A stretch of DNA of 64,000 nucleotides from Paenibacillus xylanexedens (GTDB lineage: Bacteria > Bacillota > Bacilli > Paenibacillales > Paenibacillaceae). The stretch covers positions 97,107 through 161,106 of the forward strand of contig NZ_JAGIKV010000016.1 in assembly GCF_017874615.1 (NCBI RefSeq). The letters run 5' to 3'. Below the pieces are notes generated by a model. That model saw only the letters and a list, made by a program, of their open reading frames with translations, was not told the origin of the DNA and searched no databases. The position numbers and the translations under genes are program-made. Shown here one piece after another: positions 34,716-43,000 of this stretch. How positions within the stretch are numbered: position 1 is the stretch's first letter; the number at the start of each line of letters is the position of its first letter.

Positions 34716-35816
34716 ATGGCTTTGAAAGCAGGAATTGTAGGGCTTCCGAACGTCGGAAAATCTACGTTGTTTAACGCAATTACACAAGCAGGTGCCGAAT
34801 CGGCAAACTATCCGTTCTGTACAATTGACCCTAACGTGGGAATCGTTGAAGTACCAGATGAGCGTTTGGACAAACTGACAGAACTCGTTGTACCTAAGAA
34901 AACAGTACCAACGGCGTTTGAGTTTGTAGATATCGCTGGTCTTGTTCGCGGTGCGAGCAAAGGCGAAGGTCTTGGTAACAAGTTCCTTGCCCACATTCGT
35001 GAAGTAGATGCAATTGTACACGTGGTACGTTGCTTTGTAGATGAGAACATCACACACGTCGATGGTAAAATTGACCCGGTGAGCGACATCCAGACGATCA
35101 ATCTGGAGCTGATCCTGGCCGATATCGAGAGTGTTGAGAAGAAAATCGATCGCTCCAAGAAAAACATGAAGGGCGGCAACAAGACTGCCTCTCAAGAAGT
35201 AGAAGTATTGGAGAGAGTGAAGGCTGTTCTGTACGATGACAAGCCGGCACGCAGCATGGAACTTACGGATGATGAGCTTCTGATCGTGCGCGATCTGCAC
35301 TTGCTTACCCTGAAGCCTGTTCTGTATGCAGCCAATGTAGCTGAGGATGAAATCGGTGACGTGGCGAACAATGCTTACGTGCAAAAAGTAAGAGAATTCG
35401 CAGCTGCTGAGAACGCAGAAGTGGTGCCAATCAGTGCAAAGGTTGAAGAAGAGATCTCTGAGCTGGAAGGCGAAGATAAACAAATGTTCCTGGAAGAACT
35501 CGGTATCGAGGATTCCGGTCTGAACCTGTTGATCAAAGCGGCTTACAAATTGCTCGGTCTGTACACATACTTCACAGCAGGTGTACAGGAAGTTCGTGCG
35601 TGGACAATCCGCAAAGGTACAAAAGCGCCTGGCGCAGCGGGTGTCATTCACACCGACTTCGAACGTGGATTCATCCGTGCAGAAGTGGTTTCCTATGACG
35701 ATCTGGTTGCAGCGGGTTCCATGAACGGTGCCAAAGAGCGCGGACAACTTCGTCTTGAAGGTAAAGAGTACGTTGTAAATGACGGCGACGTTATGCACTT
35801 CCGTTTCAACGTATAA
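34716..35816 (+). CDS. ychF: Redox-regulated ATPase YchF (Obg-related)
   Basis: A 366-residue P-loop NTPase of the Obg family that prefers ATP. It has the P-loop G-L-P-N-V-G-K-S-T at 8-16, the switch D-I-A-G-L-V-R-G-A-S near 70, and a C-terminal TGS domain containing F-T-A-G, A-W-T-I-R-K-G-T-K-A-P and the final V-M-H-F-R-F-N-V. The protein interacts with ribosomes and proteasome-like partners in other species and is linked to stress response. AATGAGGAGT precedes the ATG, and a consensus promoter lies upstream. It appears to be a single-gene transcript, with two terminator-like hairpins after it. Confidence 0.95.
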   Translation: MALKAGIVGLPNVGKSTLFNAITQAGAESANYPFCTIDPNVGIVEVPDERLDKLTELVVPKKTVPTAFEFVDIAGLVRGASKGEGLGNKFLAHIREVDAIVHVVRCFVDENITHVDGKIDPVSDIQTINLELILADIESVEKKIDRSKKNMKGGNKTASQEVEVLERVKAVLYDDKPARSMELTDDELLIVRDLHLLTLKPVLYAANVAEDEIGDVANNAYVQKVREFAAAENAEVVPISAKVEEEISELEGEDKQMFLEELGIEDSGLNLLIKAAYKLLGLYTYFTAGVQEVRAWTIRKGTKAPGAAGVIHTDFERGFIRAEVVSYDDLVAAGSMNGAKERGQLRLEGKEYVVNDGDVMHFRFNV

Positions 35817-35916
35817 GTTGTTACACCTTTATATGTAGATTCAATAACATGACCCTGCGACCTTCTCGTGAAGTTCGTGGGGTCTTTGACTTAGAGTTTT
35901 GCAGATGAGGAACAAG

Positions 35917-35963
35917 AAAAACCACCGGGATTAGGTTGGTCGCCTTGCAATCCGGTGGTTTTT
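35917..35963 (+). terminator. Rho-independent terminator downstream of ychF
   Basis: AAAAACCACCGG pairs with CCGGTGGTTTTT around a loop of about 20 bases. The A-run and T-run make it usable in both directions. Confidence 0.8.
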
Positions 35964-36015
35964 CATTCGTTTGATTGAAATTCGCCGTGGTCGCCCACCG
36001 GCCTTTGTTAGAGAA

Positions 36016-36044
36016 GTCACGATGTTAGCGCATCGTGGCTTTTG
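36016..36044 (+). terminator. Second hairpin terminator before the prfA region
   Basis: GTCACGATG pairs with CATCGTGGC (one G-T pair) around a six-base loop, followed by TTTTGTTT. It insulates ychF from the prfA transcript. Confidence 0.65.
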
Positions 36045-36159
36045 TTTATTTTACATTTCGGAACAACATCGAACAACAATTTCATTTTGTATTTTGTAGC
36101 ACCAAAAATTAGTTCATCCGCCTGCGGAACAGTTACTATTCAGAACCATAAGAATATGC

Positions 36160-36454
36160 TATAATTAAGAGTCGTATACCACGTTAAAATTCGCGCTTGA
36201 ACAGATGAGCTTAAGCGAGTTTCATACAGGGTACGCGATTTCTTGATTTCACTTTAAAAGTAAAGGATTTGATGACGTTGTAGCGATGTTATACGTCGAT
36301 CATACAGGAATGTGAATACATGCTGCGGTCAGGGGATTCGGTGAGAATCCTGTGCGTTGTGGAATATAGATTATAGATGTTATGAATAATGAAACCGAAA
36401 TAATTATTAAAAACGATATTTGCATGGACAAAATAATGTGTGAGGTGACTATAC
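36160..36454 (+). other. Long 5' leader of prfA
   Basis: A TATAAT at 36160-36165 without a good -35 hexamer suggests a start near 36172, leaving about 280 bases of untranslated leader. Two hairpins are visible: CGCTT ... AAGCG near 36192-36215 and GGATTC-GGTGA-GAATCC near 36335-36351. There is no open frame with a ribosome binding site inside it. No riboswitch class I know matches the whole region. The gap 35817-36454 otherwise contains only the two terminators above. Confidence 0.35.
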
Positions 36455-37522
36455 ATGTTGGATAAATTACAGGCGTTAGCCGACCGTTATGACAAGTTGA
36501 GCGAGCTTTTGTGTGACCCGGATGTGGCAAGTGACAACAAAAAGTTGCGGGAATACTCCAAAGAACAATCCGATCTGCAACCGACTTATGAAGCGTACAA
36601 TGAATACAAACAGGTAAGTCAGGATCTCGAAGCTGCGAAGGAAATGCAGGGTGAGAAACTGGATGATGAGATGCGCGAAATGGTCAAAATGGAAATTGAC
36701 GAACTGAGCACTCGCCAGAAGGAACTGGACGAATTGATTCGTGTGCTTATGTTGCCAAAAGATCCGAATGACGACAAAAACGTTATTGTTGAGATTCGCG
36801 GAGCAGCTGGTGGAGATGAGGCAGCGTTGTTTGCAGCAGATCTGTACCGGATGTACACACGTTATGCAGATGCACAAGGCTGGCGTGTAGAGCTGATGGA
36901 CGTTAACACAAATGATCTCGGTGGGTTCAAAGAGGTTGTTTTCCTGATCAACGGACGTGGCGCTTACAGCAAAATGAAATACGAAAGCGGCGCACACCGT
37001 GTGCAGCGTATTCCAACAACTGAGTCCGGCGGACGTATTCATACGTCAACTTCAACGGTTGCGGTTATGCCTGAAGCCGAAGATTTTGATATTGAAATTC
37101 ATGACAAAGACATCCGTGTTGATACGTTCTGTTCCAGTGGTGCAGGTGGACAATCGGTTAATACCACGAAATCCGCAGTACGGGTAACGCACGTTCCAAC
37201 GGGAATCGTGGCGACATGTCAGGATGGAAAATCACAGAACTCCAACAAGGAAAAAGCGTTGCAAGTTCTGCGTACACGTATCTTCGATATGAAACGTATG
37301 GAAGAGGAAGCGAAGATCTCTGTTGAGCGGAAGAGCAAAGTGGGAACGGGCGACCGTAGTGAGCGTATTCGTACGTACAATTTCCCTCAAAGCCGTGTGA
37401 CGGATCACCGCATCGGCCTGACGATGCACAAACTGGATCAGATCATGAACGGGGAGATTGAAGATATCTTGTCTGCACTGACGATTGCTCAGCAGACCGA
37501 GTTGATGGATAGAGGAGAATAA
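36455..37522 (+). CDS. prfA: Peptide chain release factor 1
   Basis: RF1 reads UAA and UAG stop codons and triggers peptide release on the ribosome. The 355-residue protein has the stop-codon-reading P-x-T tripeptide (P187-T-T189 in R-I-P-T-T-E-S-G-G-R) and the universal GGQ motif at 231-233 in S-S-G-A-G-G-Q-S-V-N, whose glutamine is the target of PrmC, encoded next. GTGAGGTGA serves as ribosome binding site. It starts a translation-related pair with prmC, 3 bases apart. Confidence 0.97.
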   Translation: MLDKLQALADRYDKLSELLCDPDVASDNKKLREYSKEQSDLQPTYEAYNEYKQVSQDLEAAKEMQGEKLDDEMREMVKMEIDELSTRQKELDELIRVLMLPKDPNDDKNVIVEIRGAAGGDEAALFAADLYRMYTRYADAQGWRVELMDVNTNDLGGFKEVVFLINGRGAYSKMKYESGAHRVQRIPTTESGGRIHTSTSTVAVMPEAEDFDIEIHDKDIRVDTFCSSGAGGQSVNTTKSAVRVTHVPTGIVATCQDGKSQNSNKEKALQVLRTRIFDMKRMEEEAKISVERKSKVGTGDRSERIRTYNFPQSRVTDHRIGLTMHKLDQIMNGEIEDILSALTIAQQTELMDRGE

Positions 37523-37525
37523 TCT

Positions 37526-38431
37526 GTGACCCGAGCGCAGTTTGTCATGATGCCGGAACAGAGCTGTCGGGAAGCCTTCGTGGAGGCTTCCTCTTTTTTG
37601 GAGAAGTGCGGCGTGTACGAGCCGCAAAACAATGCCCGGCTGCTGTTGGAACATGTACTCGGCGTTTATGGCGCCGCGTATTACATGATGCAGCCGGAGC
37701 CTTTTCCCAGCGAGCATCGCAGCCGCTGGGAGGACGCCGTCACGCGCAAGGCTGCGGGTGAGCCGGCGCAATACATTATCGGCAGCCAGGAATTCTATGG
37801 GCTGCCGTTCGAGGTCACACCGGCCGTGCTGATTCCGCGGCCGGAGACCGAGCTGTTGGTCGAGGCTGTGCTGCGCGAAGCCGACCGCGTGTTTCCTGAC
37901 GGCGCTCCGCTCGCCGTCGATATCGGCACGGGCAGTGGTGCCATCGCGGTGACGATGGCTTCACTGCGCCCGCGCTGGCAGGTAGGCGCCGGGGATCTCT
38001 CGGCGGCTGCCCTGCAAGTGGCCGCGCGGAACGCGGCCGCGAACGGCGTACAGATCGACTTCCGTGAAGGCGATCTGCTGGCCCCGTTCGCCGGGGCTCG
38101 GGTGGACATCCTGGTGTCCAACCCACCATACATCCCGGCGGAGGATATCGCCGGGTTACAGCAAGAGGTGCGCGATCATGAGCCGCGCATGGCACTGGAC
38201 GGTGGTCCGGACGGGCTTGCACCGTACCGTATCATGCTGGAGCAAGTGGCGCTGCTGCCTGCGCCGCCGCAGATCATTGGTTTTGAGCTGGGCCAGGGGC
38301 AGGCTCGCGACATCGCAGCTTTGCTTGAATCGGCGGGACATTGGCCGGAAATAATCATTGTACCGGACCTTGCCGGAATCGAGCGGCATGTCCTGGGTGT
38401 TCGTACTTCGGAACAGGTGACGAAAATGTAA
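37526..38431 (+). CDS. prmC: Release factor glutamine N5-methyltransferase
   Basis: This SAM-dependent enzyme methylates the GGQ glutamine of release factors. It has a SAM motif D-I-G-T-G-S-G-A-I at 132-140 and the catalytic N-P-P-Y at 199-202. The GTG start at 37526 is served by AGAGGAGA, which overlaps the last codons of prfA, so the pair is coupled. The gene is markedly GC-rich compared with prfA and the following gene, without other signs of transfer; sua5 further on has the same character. Confidence 0.95.
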   Translation: MTRAQFVMMPEQSCREAFVEASSFLEKCGVYEPQNNARLLLEHVLGVYGAAYYMMQPEPFPSEHRSRWEDAVTRKAAGEPAQYIIGSQEFYGLPFEVTPAVLIPRPETELLVEAVLREADRVFPDGAPLAVDIGTGSGAIAVTMASLRPRWQVGAGDLSAAALQVAARNAAANGVQIDFREGDLLAPFAGARVDILVSNPPYIPAEDIAGLQQEVRDHEPRMALDGGPDGLAPYRIMLEQVALLPAPPQIIGFELGQGQARDIAALLESAGHWPEIIIVPDLAGIERHVLGVRTSEQVTKM

Positions 38432-38516
38432 GGTTCCGCGGGTTTTCTTTTTGCCGTGAAATCCTCTACAATGAGATATACCGAAGATTTCTGAATGCTT
38501 GGGGGAACATAATTAC

Positions 38517-39737
38517 ATGCTGCACAAATTTAAAAAAATAGACTATTCTATTGTCTTTATACTCGTTATTCTGATGGGTATCAGTATTTTATCGATTTAC
38601 AGTACAACGTTTGGTCGTCCAAAGCTGGAGGGACTCCCGAAAAGCGCAGTGATCTTTTATATTTTGGGCTTCGTAGTCTTTTTTGGGATGTCGATGATCA
38701 ACTATAAATTCATAATCAAAAATTATTTATATATCTATGGCGTGGGGATGCTCCTGCTCATATTCGTTATGTTCTTTGGTAAGGAGTATTATGGTGCAAA
38801 AGGTTGGCTGTCCATCTTCGGGGTCAGTTTGCAACCTGCTGAATTGTTCAAGTTATGCCTGATTGTGTTTTTATCGGCCTTTTTGGCCCGAAAGAAGAAC
38901 CGTCCGCTCTATTTTGGACGTGACGTTATTCCGATTTCGCTCTGTGTTCTGCCGCCGTTACTACTCGTATTGCTTCAAAATGACTTGGGAAATGCATTAA
39001 GCTATGTAGTCATTCTTGTGGGCTTACTGTGGATTGGTAACATTAAATTTACGCATGCCCTCATTGGCTTTATGATCGCAGTGGCTGCTTTTATCGGTGG
39101 TACACAGGCGTATATTCATTACCATGATGAGATTGTTAAATTTCTGAATGACATTGGACGTTCGCACTGGGCGGATCGTTTTGACCCTTGGCTTGTACCA
39201 GAGCTGACCTCAAGAGATGTACTCTGGCAGACGTATAATGCAAAGCTTGCGATTGGTTCTGGTGGGATTACAGGCAAAGGTTATATGGAAGGCACAACGA
39301 TTCAGTCGAATCGGGTGCCGCTGGCCTATGCTGACTCCATCTTTGTGCAGATTGGGGAAGAATTTGGTTTCATCGGTGCCTCGGTACTGCTTCTCCTGTA
39401 CTTTATCCTGATTCACAGGCTGGTGCTGATTGCACTGGAGTGTAAGGATCGCGCGGGGCCTTATCTCATTGTTGGGATCATAGCGATGCTGCTTTACCAG
39501 ATCTTTGTTAATATTGGTCCATTCATTGGTCTGATGCCGTTGACAGGAATTACGCTGCCGTTTATCAGTTCGGGTGGTACCTCCATTATGATCAACATGA
39601 TCAGCATGGGTCTTGTGATGAGTATTAAGGTCCACACGGAAGAGAATGAGGATATTCTTGGCTCTGCGGAACAACCGAGTATTACGGATCTGGTGAGGAA
39701 ATTGCTAAGACGCAAGCCATCCCAGCAGGAGCAATAA
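38517..39737 (+). CDS. SEDS-family cell-shape/division protein (RodA/FtsW-like), first of a tandem pair
   Basis: A 406-residue peptidoglycan glycosyltransferase of the RodA/FtsW/SpoVE family with about ten membrane helices. Conserved marks are K-G-W-L-S-I ... Q-P-A-E-L-F-K, the Q-N-D-L-G-N-A block, S-G-G-I-T-G-K-G-Y and P-L-T-G-I-T-L-P-F-I-S-S-G-G-T-S near the C-terminus. It polymerises lipid II together with a class B penicillin-binding protein. ATG at 38517 follows GGGGGA by about 10 bases; TTG at 38499 is the alternative. The downstream gene is a close paralogue. Confidence 0.9.
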   Translation: MLHKFKKIDYSIVFILVILMGISILSIYSTTFGRPKLEGLPKSAVIFYILGFVVFFGMSMINYKFIIKNYLYIYGVGMLLLIFVMFFGKEYYGAKGWLSIFGVSLQPAELFKLCLIVFLSAFLARKKNRPLYFGRDVIPISLCVLPPLLLVLLQNDLGNALSYVVILVGLLWIGNIKFTHALIGFMIAVAAFIGGTQAYIHYHDEIVKFLNDIGRSHWADRFDPWLVPELTSRDVLWQTYNAKLAIGSGGITGKGYMEGTTIQSNRVPLAYADSIFVQIGEEFGFIGASVLLLLYFILIHRLVLIALECKDRAGPYLIVGIIAMLLYQIFVNIGPFIGLMPLTGITLPFISSGGTSIMINMISMGLVMSIKVHTEENEDILGSAEQPSITDLVRKLLRRKPSQQEQ

Positions 39738-39816
39738 CGTTTCTGAGTCAAACCGTGAAATAGCACGTCAGATTTATGTATATAAGCTAGATAACTATAG
39801 AACCCTGGAACAGACC

Positions 39817-39853
39817 AACCCAAGTTACATTGGGTGGATGTTTTGGGGTTTTT
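39817..39853 (+). terminator. Possible terminator between the two SEDS genes
   Basis: ACCCAA pairs with TTGGGT at 39818-39835, with an alternative longer fold of AACCCAA onto TTGGGGTT next to a T-run at 39850. The two folds exclude each other. Confidence 0.35.
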
Positions 39854-40007
39854 ATTGTTTTTACGGCGTAATTCAGGCCGTTGAATAGTTCGTTTTTTAA
39901 CCTGAAACGACCCTGATTTCCATTTTATTATCCAATTATATACAATGGTAATATTGAGTTCAATTGGAAATCATAGAATGCTAGATTTCAGGGGGATGGA
40001 CAGAGTC

Positions 40008-41228
40008 ATGTTGAGAATGTTGAAAAAGATGGACGGTGTTATTCTTTTTGTAATGCTGTTGCTCATGATTATTAGTGTATTTGCGATTTATAGCGGAACG
40101 CAGACAGATGCCAACCTGGTGAATCATCATGTCAAAACGATGTATTTCTATGTGGCCGGGTTCATTGCGGTGCTTGTGATCGGGCTTGTGAATTACAAGT
40201 TATACGTGAAATATGCGTTTTATTTGTATGGCTTGGGGATCATACTACTGATCCTGGCCAATGTCCTGGGAAGTTCAATCAATAACGCCAACGGTTGGCT
40301 GAAGCTGGGCGAGAACTTTTCTTTTCAACCGGCAGAGCTGTTCAAGATGATTCTGATTCTGTTTCTCGCCCATTTGATCGTGAAGAGACAACGAGGCACG
40401 CTGAAATTTTGGAGAGATATTGTGCCGATTGGCTGTTGGGCGTTTATTCCGTTTGCCCTTGTTATGGCTCAGAATGATTTGGGGAATGCGCTGGGGTATG
40501 TGGTGATTTTGGCTGCGGTATTCTGGATCGGAAATATGAGGCTGAAGCACGCATTGATTGCACTGGCGATTGTGGGGGTAGCGTTCTTTGGTTTTGTCAA
40601 AGCCTATACCTTCTACCATGATGAAGTATTCACTTTTCTTGAGAAGATAAAACGTGAGCATTGGGCGGAGCGGATTGATCCCTGGCTTGTACCGGAAAAG
40701 GCTACCTCAAAGGCTTCTTGGCATACGAAAAATGCAGGTTTAGCCATCGGTTCAGGGGGCATCATCGGCAAAGGTTATTTGCAAGGAACATCCGTTCAGA
40801 GTGGACGAGTCCCCTATACGTATTCTGATTCCATTTTTGTTGTGATCGCAGAGGAGTTTGGGTTTGTTGGTGCATCCGTACTGATTCTGTTGTACTTTAT
40901 CCTGATCCACCGCATGGTGCTGATTGCTCTGGCATGTAGAGATCGCGCGGGACCCGTCATCATTGTAGGTATTATCGGAATGTTGTTGTATCAGGTGTTT
41001 GAGAACGTGGGGGCGTTCCTCGGACTGATGCCACTCACAGGTATTACGTTACCGTTCATCAGTTACGGCGGCACCTCTTTGCTTATAAATATGGCTTGCA
41101 TCGGTGTAGTCATGAGCATTAAGTTGTACGGGCAAGAAGAGGAGGATGAACTTCTGATGGGGGAGCAGCAACCTCGGTTGTCGGAACGTTTATGGAATAT
41201 GCTCAAGAAAGAGAAAAGTGCTGTGTAA
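40008..41228 (+). CDS. SEDS-family protein (RodA/FtsW-like), second of a tandem pair
   Basis: Same length and layout as its neighbour: M-L-R-M-L-K-K-M-D-G aligns with the start of the first copy, and both share Q-P-A-E-L-F-K, Q-N-D-L-G-N-A-L, W-A-x-R-I/F-D-P-W-L-V-P-E and T-L-P-F-I-S-x-G-G-T-S. ATG at 40008 was chosen by this alignment; the ribosome binding site GGGGGATGG is 12 bases away, so ATG at 39996 is possible. A tandem duplication followed by divergence is the simplest explanation. One copy may serve elongation and the other sporulation or a backup role. Confidence 0.88.
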   Translation: MLRMLKKMDGVILFVMLLLMIISVFAIYSGTQTDANLVNHHVKTMYFYVAGFIAVLVIGLVNYKLYVKYAFYLYGLGIILLILANVLGSSINNANGWLKLGENFSFQPAELFKMILILFLAHLIVKRQRGTLKFWRDIVPIGCWAFIPFALVMAQNDLGNALGYVVILAAVFWIGNMRLKHALIALAIVGVAFFGFVKAYTFYHDEVFTFLEKIKREHWAERIDPWLVPEKATSKASWHTKNAGLAIGSGGIIGKGYLQGTSVQSGRVPYTYSDSIFVVIAEEFGFVGASVLILLYFILIHRMVLIALACRDRAGPVIIVGIIGMLLYQVFENVGAFLGLMPLTGITLPFISYGGTSLLINMACIGVVMSIKLYGQEEEDELLMGEQQPRLSERLWNMLKKEKSAV

Positions 41229-41296
41229 CTGTTGAGTCGGTGTAAGTGAAAAGTAAAGCGGTGGGATGTATAACGTGATCGTTTATAGGAATAAAG

Positions 41297-41337
41297 AGGT
41301 TGATTTGCCCTGTAACCAGGTGCGGATCAGCCTTTTT
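41297..41337 (+). terminator. Rho-independent terminator after the second SEDS gene
   Basis: AGGTTGAT pairs with ATCAGCCT (one G-T pair) around a 21-base loop containing a smaller CCTG/CAGG stem, followed by TTTTT. Confidence 0.65.
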
Positions 41338-41516
41338 AACATGATGGGTGAGAAAGTGTGAATGAGAGATGAAAGAAGCAATGCATAGGTGTCTTCGAGC
41401 CTGCTGTAGGCTGAGGCGAACCTGAAAGAATCTGGAGCAGCGTATATGGGCATGATGTGAAGCTTCAAGTGCTAGCTGTTAGGGGTTAGGAGTTAAGAGT
41501 TAGGTGGTGTTAGGAG

Positions 41517-41711
41517 CTAACGAACCACACACGTCTTATTCGGGGATTTGAAGTGTCCGGAGAAAGCTAATGAATCTGAGACACGTTATATCAACATAAA
41601 CAGCCTTTTGTAGCGTGTTGATTAGATGATTTTGGGAAATAACGTGCCTCATGTTCCTTACAATTTCAAAAGAATACCTGAAGGGCAAATAAGACGTCCT
41701 CGGTTCCTTAG
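41517..41711. repeat. 195-bp nested inverted repeat, family 1, copy 3
   Basis: Starts CTAACGAACC, ends GGTTCCTTAG; ACGTCTTATT at the left arm faces AATAAGACGT at the right arm. Inner motifs CTAATGAATCT at +51 and GTTCCTTAC ending at +145 keep the geometry. Just upstream lies a run of GTTAGGAG-like short repeats (41478-41516). The rest of the 931-base gap 41229-42159 shows no convincing gene; the AT-rich stretch 41712-42075 holds nothing I can name. Confidence 0.78.
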
Positions 41712-42075
41712 AGCATCGACTGGTCACTCGCGAGAGTCATTCGCCTAGGGTCGCCAGTACACTCTTCAAGGCTTCTTGGACGCTGTATTTTGTCGTCGCA
41801 TAACTTGCCTGGGTTTAAATACACACTCTAGTAGTACGTGTTCAAATAGTTGGGTTTTCAGTACCGAGAAGATGGGATGAGGCTAGAAATGGAGTAGTGG
41901 AGCGTAGGATAAACTACGTGAGCAATCAAAATGGTTCCTTGGGAAACAACCTTCGTAAGCCTCCCGCTTATATCGGCTGAATTTCATAATCGACGTTGAT
42001 GATGCAGCTGGGCATCCTTTGTAATCAAAAGCAGACTTTTTGAACAACCTCTAGTAGATTTATTACAAATGCTAG

Positions 42076-42104
42076 GTTTACTTCCGTCTCTACCGGGCAT
42101 ACTG
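42076..42104 (+). promoter_or_regulatory. Candidate sigma-F promoter of spoIIR
   Basis: GTTTA at 42076 and GGGCATACTG at 42095 match the sigma-F consensus (GYWTA and GGNRANAHTR) with one mismatch, but the spacer is 14 rather than 15-16. spoIIR is a known sigma-F target in B. subtilis. Confidence 0.35.
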
Positions 42105-42159
42105 ATAGACATGAGAGAGTTGCAGGTAGCGTGATCAGAGAGCCGAGGGGGAGAACGGA

Positions 42160-42819
42160 ATGAGCAGAAGAATTGTAAAGCAAATTGGACTTATTATTGT
42201 ATGTCTTATGATGATTATCATGATGTGGGAAGGTCAGAAAACGGATGCAGCTGTGGCGGCCACAGCAATTCCAGAACAATCGATTCGCTTGCGTATTCTA
42301 GCAAACTCGGATGCACCGGGAGATCAATTGGTGAAACGCGAGATTCGGGATGCTGTCGTTGCTCAGATGGGCGAGTGGGTAGCCGAACTGGAGAATCCGC
42401 AAAGTCTGGATGAAGCGCGCAAGGTTATTCGTGAGCATTTGTCCGAGATTGAGAATAGAGTAGGAGAAGAGTTGGCCAGTCGCGGTTTAAATTATGAGTA
42501 TCAGGTGGAGCTGGGTTCCGTTCCGTTCCCGACCAAACTATATGGTGGCACTGTGTATCCTGCCGGAGATTATGAAGCGGTTCGGATTACGCTGGGCGAA
42601 GGAAAAGGTCAGAACTGGTGGTGTGTGTTGTTCCCGCCGTTGTGTTTCATTGATGCAGGGACCGGGGATGCACTGGCGAAACCTTCAACGGTATCAGCCG
42701 CAGCGGCTGAACCAGGAGATGCAGAGGCATCTGTGCAGGGAGACACACCGGAAGCGAGATTCTTTCTGTGGGATATGGCTGTGAAACTATGGAGTTGGGT
42801 AACTGGATTGTTCGCATAA
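42160..42819 (+). CDS. spoIIR: Stage II sporulation protein R
   Basis: A 219-residue exported protein made in the forespore that triggers processing of pro-sigma-E by SpoIIGA in the mother cell. An N-terminal hydrophobic segment (I-G-L-I-I-V-C-L-M-M-I-I-M-M-W) serves as signal or anchor. The conserved S-I-R-L-R-I-L-A-N-S-D, V-K-R-E-I-R-D, V-P-F-P-T-K-L-Y-G, Y-P-A-G-x-Y-E-A-V-R and W-W-C-V-L-F-P-P-L-C blocks are all present. A GAGGGGGAG ribosome binding site precedes the ATG. It lies in the same neighbourhood as in B. subtilis, downstream of prfA-prmC. Confidence 0.95.
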   Translation: MSRRIVKQIGLIIVCLMMIIMMWEGQKTDAAVAATAIPEQSIRLRILANSDAPGDQLVKREIRDAVVAQMGEWVAELENPQSLDEARKVIREHLSEIENRVGEELASRGLNYEYQVELGSVPFPTKLYGGTVYPAGDYEAVRITLGEGKGQNWWCVLFPPLCFIDAGTGDALAKPSTVSAAAAEPGDAEASVQGDTPEARFFLWDMAVKLWSWVTGLFA

Positions 42820-42836
42820 CAACGGATTTATACTAC

Positions 42837-42873
42837 AAAAAAGGGCGACTTCGATTCAAGAAGCTGCCCTTTT
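42837..42873 (+). terminator. Rho-independent terminator after spoIIR
   Basis: AAAAGGGC and GCCCTTTT form the outer stem with CTTC/GAAG inside, followed by TTTT as part of the stem. Confidence 0.8.
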
Positions 42874-43000
42874 GATATGAATTTGAGGTGAATTTCCGGG
42901 CGAAGTTTGAAGGGCATCCGAGTTGGGACAGGTATGTTATAATTACTTATATTGAATATGGATATGAACTAACCTACTTGAAGTTTAGGAATGATGATAT

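Noticed and set aside
34494..35798. 434-codon open frame on the minus strand opposite ychF
   Set aside because: Cys- and Phe-rich shadow of the ychF reading frame with no start signal; ychF is certain.
36330..36360. Possible cobalamin riboswitch fragment near GGTGAGAATCC
   Set aside because: Only the short hairpin resembles a B12-box-like piece; the other conserved cobalamin riboswitch blocks are missing and prfA is not a B12 gene.
41283..42150. Small minus-strand frames in the gap before spoIIR
   Set aside because: They overlap the 195-bp repeat and terminator, lack ribosome binding sites and have no recognisable composition.
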